DNA of 9,743 bases from Prevotellaceae bacterium (lineage in GTDB: Bacteria > Bacteroidota > Bacteroidia > Bacteroidales > Bacteroidaceae), in the NCBI GenBank assembly GCA_015257125.1, contig JABZKU010000046.1, positions 1-9,743 on the forward strand, read 5' to 3'. The notes below the pieces were generated by a model, which worked only from the letters and a program-made list of their open reading frames with translations, was not told the DNA's origin and made no database searches. The stretch's first letter is position 1, and every line of letters starts with the position of its first letter. Position numbers and translations under genes: made by a program. Below, in pieces: positions 5,444-9,743 of this stretch.

Positions 5444-7139
5444 GCCAACTCATCGGAAATCTACCGGCACTACGCCATTCGACTCGCAGACTTTGGGAGA
5501 ACTCTATGAGACCTATGCTCCGCAACTGCTTCGTATCTGCCTCCGCTACGTCAAAAATCAAGCGGAGGCCGAAGACGTTTTGCACGATGCCTTCGTGATT
5601 ATTTTCACCCACATCGATCATTTGCGCGATGAAACCAAGCTGGTGCACTGGATGACCGTGATTGTGCGCAATCTCGCGCTTCGGCAGGCGAAAGCCACGG
5701 AAGAGCGTCGTCGCCTGCACGAAGCAATGACGGAAGAACTGGCCGACGACGACAGCCCACCCCCTTCTTCGGTCATTCCTATGGAACGTCTGCTCGAAGC
5801 CATTGAGACACTGCCTCGCGGCTACGGAGAAGTTTTTCGTCTCGCAGTGCTCGACGGACTGTCCCACGAAGAGATTGGGCAATTGTTGGGCATTGCACCG
5901 CACAGTTCGTCGTCGCAACTGGCACGTGCCAAACGCCTATTGAGAAAGCTCTTGGCCGATTACCGACTGCTCCTTATCTTGCCGGTGGTGGTGGGCGTTT
6001 GGATTTACAGGCAGCACAGCATGCGCCGACAAGCGGAACCTTCGACGGGCGCCCTGCCTCGCCCTCTTCCTCAAAAGGCGATGCCTCCCGTGGGACGCAA
6101 GGGTGCGCTTCCGGTCGAAAGCGCAAGGCGCGGAGTAGAAGCCGCGTATACCGCAGCCCACAGCGAGCCAACGCCACCGAAGTGTTCTATGACTTCAGCG
6201 ATGCAAGCGCAATCGTCCGCGCCACTCATCGCAGATCGTCTCAGATTTGCCGCGCTCTCCGCTCCGCTTCCCGATTTGTCGCAAAGCGGCGACACCGTTG
6301 CGCTGCCGACTGTAGTCGCCCCAATCGCCAATCGACAGTTGGCAATGGATGTTCATATCCCCTCCCCGGTTGCTCGCAAGCACTATCCTTGGACTGTGAA
6401 TTTCGGTGGAGGAGCGGCCACGGCTTCCTCCAATTCGCCCATCAAGTTCGATTATCTCTCCCTCACAGATCACGCCAACGGAGGGGTGAGACGCAAAATA
6501 CATTCGTGGCAGGAACTTTCGGACTATCTCGCTGCCAACCAAACGCTGCTCGACTCTCTCGAACGAGCACAACTCAACCGCATGTTGCACAACAATGCGC
6601 CCAACCAAGGGGGCACACAAAACCTCAATGAGACGGAGCGGCATCAACGCCCCGTGACAATGGGGTTTTCAGTGGGAAAACAACTCGGGGAGCGGTGGTT
6701 CTTCAGCACCGGAGTGAGCTACACGCGTCTGAACTCGGAGTTCGAAAGTGCTTTCCACAAAGGGCGCATACAAAAACGACAACGGATCGATTACGTAGGG
6801 CTTCCGCTCCGATTGACCTACCGTGTTTGGCAGAACGGACGCTTCAATGTCTATGCCACAGGAGGAGCCACCTTTGAGTGGCCGGTGCGCGCCACACAAA
6901 GTAAGGCTTATATCGAATCGGCGGACTCCGTCACGCCGCTGCGCACACACTTTTCCGCACCGTGCCAGTGGTCGATGCAAATGGGAGCCGGCGTGGAATA
7001 TCGCCTTGTGCGTCCCTTCACTCTCTTTGTCGAACCGAGTGTGACACACTATTTCGGAACGGGAACTCCCGTTCGCACTTACCGAACGGAACATCCATGG
7101 TCGGTGGCTGTCCCCTTCGGCATTCGCCTCACTTGGTGA
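5442..7139 (+). CDS. ECF sigma factor fused to a transmembrane segment and an outer-membrane beta-barrel
   Basis: A 565-aa protein with three parts in one frame. Residues about 20-87 are sigma region 2 (ELYETYAPQLLRICLRYV, AEDVLHDAF, LVHWMTVIVRNLAL). Residues 113-170 are sigma region 4 with its helix-turn-helix (LPRGYGEVFRLAVLDGLSHEEIGQLLG, then a RAKRLLRKLL end). Residues 175-189 are a single hydrophobic span (LLLILPVVVGVWIY), followed by about 125 residues rich in Pro, Ala and Ser that look like a periplasmic linker. Residues 316-565 are an outer-membrane beta-barrel domain of the Bacteroidetes type: MGFSVGKQLGERWFFSTGVSYTRL, YVGLPLRLTY, MGAGVEYRL, VEPSVTHYF, with a terminal aromatic residue. 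In this phylum such barrels with one membrane span are more usually encoded by a separate gene beside an ECF sigma gene, acting like an anti-sigma. Start: ATG 5442 gives a normal ECF N-terminus; the frame is open 46 codons further upstream with no conserved content. No separate anti-sigma gene is adjacent. A strong terminator follows. Domain calls are firm; the mechanism is inference. Confidence 0.88.
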   Translation: MPTHRKSTGTTPFDSQTLGELYETYAPQLLRICLRYVKNQAEAEDVLHDAFVIIFTHIDHLRDETKLVHWMTVIVRNLALRQAKATEERRRLHEAMTEELADDDSPPPSSVIPMERLLEAIETLPRGYGEVFRLAVLDGLSHEEIGQLLGIAPHSSSSQLARAKRLLRKLLADYRLLLILPVVVGVWIYRQHSMRRQAEPSTGALPRPLPQKAMPPVGRKGALPVESARRGVEAAYTAAHSEPTPPKCSMTSAMQAQSSAPLIADRLRFAALSAPLPDLSQSGDTVALPTVVAPIANRQLAMDVHIPSPVARKHYPWTVNFGGGAATASSNSPIKFDYLSLTDHANGGVRRKIHSWQELSDYLAANQTLLDSLERAQLNRMLHNNAPNQGGTQNLNETERHQRPVTMGFSVGKQLGERWFFSTGVSYTRLNSEFESAFHKGRIQKRQRIDYVGLPLRLTYRVWQNGRFNVYATGGATFEWPVRATQSKAYIESADSVTPLRTHFSAPCQWSMQMGAGVEYRLVRPFTLFVEPSVTHYFGTGTPVRTYRTEHPWSVAVPFGIRLTW

Positions 7140-7146
7140 TGCTTTT

Positions 7147-7190
7147 ACACCGCCGCTCGACGAGAATCGATGCGGCGGTGTCTCATTTTA
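7147..7190 (+). terminator. Intrinsic terminator after the sigma/barrel fusion gene
   Basis: ACACCGCCGC (7147-7156) pairs perfectly with GCGGCGGTGT (7172-7181) around a 15-nt loop, followed by TCTCATTTT on the plus strand. It starts 8 nt after the stop codon and separates the fusion gene from the radical SAM gene. Confidence 0.85.
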
Positions 7191-7255
7191 GACGGATGCG
7201 GTGCAGTGTTTCGGTATTTGTTTGCTCTTCTTCTAAAGAATAAACAACGAATACC

Positions 7256-8332
7256 ATGTACAGTCTCTACGATTACCTACACAACGGATGGACGTTTCTT
7301 CACAATCTGCTGCGTCCTCGACACAAGACCTTGACTTCTCTGATGATTTATTCCACCACACGTTGTCAATCTCGCTGCCAGCATTGCTCCATTTGGAAAA
7401 AACCGGCCGAAAACCTCTCGCTCGACGACATTCGGCGCATCATGCGCGCAAAATGTGTCACGGCGCGCACCACGGTGGGACTGGAAGGCGGAGAATTTCT
7501 GCTGCACCCGGAAGCAGATGCTATCTTGGGGTGGTTCGACGTGCATCACCCGAACTATACCCTACTGTCGAATGCTTTGGCACCGCAGAAACTCAACGAA
7601 ATGCTGGAAAAGCACCACCCGAAACACCTCTACATCTCGCTCGACGGGGACAAAAGCACTTATCGATACATGCGGGGCGTCGACGGTTATGAGCAGGTGA
7701 TGCAAGTCATCGAACAATGGCACGAACGGATTCCCATCTCGCTCATGTTTTGCCTCTCGCCGTGGAACTCGTTCCGCGACATGGAGCACGTGATTGCCGT
7801 GGCGAAACACTACCACATCGATGTGCGCATAGGAATTTACAGCACCATGTCATTTTTCGACACCACTTCGGGCTTGATCGACACGGCACACACCGATTTC
7901 CTGCGGCAGATTCCTCCATCGATTCACGAAACGGACGAAAACTTCGACTTCGTGGCGCTCTACGATGAGTGGAAAAATCATCGCCTGCGGCTGCGTTGCC
8001 ACAGTATTTTCAACGAACTGGTGATTCATTCCAACGGCGATGTGCCGATTTGCCAAAATCTGGATGTTGTCTTGGGGAATATACACCGAAACTCGCTCGA
8101 CGAGATATTCAACTCGCCGAAAAGCTGTAAAACTCAATGTCGGCACTCACAAAAGTGCAATAAATGCTGGATAAATTACCACCGAAAATTTGATATCATC
8201 CTATTGCGCAATCTCGAACGCCTACTTCCCAAACGAATCATCGAACTGTGGTATGGTCGTTATCAATGGACGGAGGATCGACGAATGACTTACCGACAAT
8301 ACATACAACAAAAAACGAACATCGAGGCATGA
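7256..8332 (+). CDS. Radical SAM protein with SPASM-like C-terminal cluster domain
   Basis: A 358-aa enzyme of unknown substrate. The radical SAM motif CxxxCxxC is at Cys37, Cys41, Cys44 (TTRCQSRCQHCSIW) and binds the 4Fe-4S cluster that cleaves S-adenosylmethionine. A GGE motif is at 78-80 (GLEGGEFLLHP), and ISLDGD (127-132) fits beta4 of the barrel. The C-terminal part has the SPASM arrangement: Cys248, then G-x4-C ending at Cys266 (NGDVPICQN), then Cys291, Cys295, Cys301 and Cys304 (CRHSQKCNKCW), with NSLDEIFNSP between as in many family members. Such domains bind auxiliary clusters in peptide-modifying and other radical enzymes. The last 50 residues are basic and aromatic and may pack on the barrel. 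There is no signal peptide. The stop overlaps the next start (ATGA), so the two genes are translationally coupled. No precursor peptide is visible nearby. The leader is A-rich and lacks a Shine-Dalgarno sequence. Confidence 0.9.
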   Translation: MYSLYDYLHNGWTFLHNLLRPRHKTLTSLMIYSTTRCQSRCQHCSIWKKPAENLSLDDIRRIMRAKCVTARTTVGLEGGEFLLHPEADAILGWFDVHHPNYTLLSNALAPQKLNEMLEKHHPKHLYISLDGDKSTYRYMRGVDGYEQVMQVIEQWHERIPISLMFCLSPWNSFRDMEHVIAVAKHYHIDVRIGIYSTMSFFDTTSGLIDTAHTDFLRQIPPSIHETDENFDFVALYDEWKNHRLRLRCHSIFNELVIHSNGDVPICQNLDVVLGNIHRNSLDEIFNSPKSCKTQCRHSQKCNKCWINYHRKFDIILLRNLERLLPKRIIELWYGRYQWTEDRRMTYRQYIQQKTNIEA

Positions 8333-9390
8333 AACTGATTCTCCCGCTCATCCGACGCTACAAACGCCTGCGCGATCTTCACCGCATGAACGACATCTAC
8401 ACCGCCGGTTACGCGATGGTCGGATTCGGCAACCACGCGGTTCATCAACTTCTCCCGGCCATACAATATTTGGGGTTGCCCCTGCGCTATGTTTGCTGCA
8501 CCTCGACAAGCAAAGCGGAGGCTGTCGCACGAAAATATCCCGGGTTGCACGGTACTACATCGCTCCGCGAGGTGCTCGACGACAAGGAGATTCGCGGAGT
8601 CTTTGTGGCAGCGACGCCTTCGGCCCATTTCACCATCTCCCGTGCCGTATTGGAAAGCGGAAAAGCGCTCTTTGTGGAGAAACCGCCCTGCACCGCACTC
8701 GAAGAGCTCGACAGATTGATTGAAACGGCAAAGGCTGTCGGCAATCCTGCTGTGACCGTGGGCTTTCAACGCCGTTTTTCGCCTGTCGCAAGTCTCTTAA
8801 AAAAGGAATTGCGCGGGGCGAAGATGCACAGTTACCACTATCGCTTCCTCACCGGTGCCTACCCGGAAGGGGATGCGCTGACGGACTTGTTCATCCATCC
8901 GCTGGACTTGGTGAGTTTTCTCTTCGGTGAGGCCAAAGTGCGCAACTTTACACAAACCGGAAAGAACACGCGGGGCGAAGTCACCCTATTTCTCGTTTTG
9001 GAGCACCGGCAAGTGATGGGATGCTTGGAACTATCGACGGCCTACACTTGGAAACCGGCTGTGGAAACATTGGAAATCAACACTCAATCGGGCATTTATC
9101 GGACAAACTGCACAGATGCACTTGATTACACAGAGAAATTTTCCACCTTCTTCGGGCTTCCCACGGAAAAGGTATTTCGGCGCACAAACCTCACCCGACA
9201 TTTGCTCGACAACGATGGTTTTGCTCCAACCGCTACAAGCCATTCCATTGTGAAACAGGGATTCTTGGGCGAAGTACTCGATTTTGCGCGCCGCACAGAG
9301 GGAAAAATGAGTGGCACGTCTCCTGCAAGTTTAGAAAACGTGCGCCCCACTTTCGTTCTAATCGATGAAATCCGACAATTGATGGATTGA
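8329..9390 (+). CDS. Gfo/Idh/MocA-family NAD(P)-dependent oxidoreductase
   Basis: A 353-aa predicted dehydrogenase. The N-terminal Rossmann fold carries the dinucleotide motif GFGNHA (32-37), followed by VFVAATPSAH (91-100) and the family signature EKPP (117-120). GFQRRFSP (145-152) begins the alpha/beta substrate domain, where DLFIHPLD (187-194) supplies the conserved His190 expected near the active site. Members oxidise or reduce hydroxyls of sugars, inositols and related compounds; the substrate here cannot be read from the sequence. About 27 residues precede the Rossmann fold (MKLILPLIRRYKRLRDLHRM...), longer than usual and basic. I chose ATG 8329, which overlaps the radical SAM stop by 4 nt; the frame is open 27 codons further upstream but that part lies inside the radical SAM gene. 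The pair probably acts on one pathway. Confidence 0.9.
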   Translation: MKLILPLIRRYKRLRDLHRMNDIYTAGYAMVGFGNHAVHQLLPAIQYLGLPLRYVCCTSTSKAEAVARKYPGLHGTTSLREVLDDKEIRGVFVAATPSAHFTISRAVLESGKALFVEKPPCTALEELDRLIETAKAVGNPAVTVGFQRRFSPVASLLKKELRGAKMHSYHYRFLTGAYPEGDALTDLFIHPLDLVSFLFGEAKVRNFTQTGKNTRGEVTLFLVLEHRQVMGCLELSTAYTWKPAVETLEINTQSGIYRTNCTDALDYTEKFSTFFGLPTEKVFRRTNLTRHLLDNDGFAPTATSHSIVKQGFLGEVLDFARRTEGKMSGTSPASLENVRPTFVLIDEIRQLMD

Positions 9391-9393
9391 AAC

Positions 9394-9420
9394 CGAAAAA
9401 AATAATCATCGCTTTTTTCG
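9394..9420 (+). terminator. Weak A/T-rich hairpin after the oxidoreductase gene
   Basis: CGAAAAAA (9394-9401) pairs with TTTTTTCG (9413-9420). The stem begins 4 nt after the stop codon and its own T-run could serve as the release tract. It is A/T-rich and weak; no better terminator for the radical SAM/oxidoreductase unit is visible before the convergent enolase terminator. Confidence 0.4.
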
Positions 9421-9554
9421 CCATGGACAATGTTTTTGTCTACCTACACCCTTGTTGAATCTGAATATACACAATTCCGTCAACGGGCAATATACATGCT
9501 TTATCCTCCTGTGCACCATGCGGACAAAATCAGCGACGAGCATGGAAAAACCAA

Positions 9555-9586
9555 AAGCCGCCCCTTTCGTGCGAAAGGAGCGGCTT
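9555..9586 (-). terminator. Intrinsic terminator of enolase
   Basis: AAGCCGC (9555-9561) pairs with GCGGCTT (9580-9586); after one C/A mismatch, CCTTTC (9563-9568) pairs with GAAAGG (9573-9578) around a GTGC loop. On the minus strand the stem is followed by TTTTGGTTTTT, 60 nt past the enolase stop. It may also halt plus-strand read-through from the oxidoreductase gene. Confidence 0.85.
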
Positions 9587-9645
9587 CTATTTATTGCGGA
9601 CGTGCCCACAAGCGAAAGAGCGGCAGGCAACGTCGAAATGCAGGC

Positions 9646-9743
9646 TTAGGCCTGACGCTTCACGCGCTTGTAACCGTAAACGGCGAGGTCACCGAGTTCC
9701 TCTTCGATGCGGAGGAGCTGGTTGTACTTAGCCATACGGTCGG
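9646..9743 (-). CDS. eno: Enolase, C-terminal end (partial)
   Basis: The last 31 codons of a minus-strand gene whose remainder lies beyond the window. The translated end contains DRMAKYNQLLRIEEELG and then AVYGYKRVKRQA. The block R-x-AKYNQLLRIEEELG is the conserved C-terminus of bacterial enolase, the glycolytic enzyme that converts 2-phosphoglycerate to phosphoenolpyruvate; the YGYK ending is common in Bacteroidales. The stop is TAA at 9646-9648. No catalytic residue is in the visible part, so identity rests on this end motif, which is very distinctive. Confidence 0.92.
   Translation of the reverse strand, partial: DRMAKYNQLLRIEEELGDLAVYGYKRVKRQA

Noticed and set aside
5415..5918. Minus-strand open frame opposite the sigma domain
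   Set aside because: The plus-strand frame has clear sigma regions 2 and 4; the antisense product has no domain.
7140..7255. Precursor peptide gene upstream of the radical SAM gene
   Set aside because: The 116-bp gap is occupied by a terminator and an A-rich leader; no independent short reading frame of suitable form fits.
8248..8328. 27-codon upstream extension of the oxidoreductase
   Set aside because: It lies inside the radical SAM gene in another frame; the ATGA overlap at 8329-8332 is the natural coupled start.
9391..9645. Precursor peptide or small gene between the oxidoreductase and enolase
   Set aside because: The only open frame (9452-9649, plus) runs through the enolase terminator and has no peptide-like leader/core pattern.

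Overview
The window looks like a piece of a Bacteroidales chromosome (Bacteroidetes, Porphyromonadaceae/Prevotellaceae type; genus not decidable from the sequence alone). The evidence is two promoters of the Bacteroidetes form (TTTG, 20-nt spacer, TAnnTTTG), start codons without clear Shine-Dalgarno sequences, a methylmalonyl-CoA decarboxylase/carboxyltransferase cluster of the succinate-to-propionate pathway, an ECF sigma factor joined to a Bacteroidetes-style outer-membrane barrel, and an enolase tail typical of the order.

Layout. 1-440: 3' end of an ISL3-type transposase gene interrupted by an in-frame amber codon. 441-1288: about 850 bp with no convincing gene, holding a cluster of CTTCACC/GGTGAAG heptamers. 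1289-3854, minus strand: the mmd operon, with its promoter, the 517-aa carboxyltransferase (mmdA), an 85-aa protein of unknown function, the biotin carrier, a structured 3' UTR and a terminator with a UUCG loop. 3974-4375, minus: a short cysteine-rich MarR-type regulator with its terminator. 4586-5036, minus: thioredoxin with a well-matched promoter. 5192-7184, plus: a 565-aa protein combining an ECF sigma factor, one inner-membrane span, a periplasmic linker and an outer-membrane beta-barrel, preceded by inverted repeats (one overlapping the start codon) and followed by a strong terminator. 7256-9390, plus: a translationally coupled pair, a radical SAM/SPASM protein and a Gfo/Idh/MocA oxidoreductase. 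9555-9743, minus: terminator and last 31 codons of enolase.

How the genes fit together. MmdA and the biotin carrier handle carboxyl transfer between (methyl)malonyl-CoA and biotin; the membrane beta subunit and gamma subunit that would make a sodium pump are not in this window. The MarR regulator and thioredoxin are neighbours on the same strand and may be related to redox control, but this is inference. The most unusual item is the sigma-TM-barrel fusion, which in one polypeptide would join a transcription factor to an outer-membrane domain and so implies an envelope-spanning signalling device. The radical SAM/oxidoreductase pair is a compact two-gene unit of unknown substrate.
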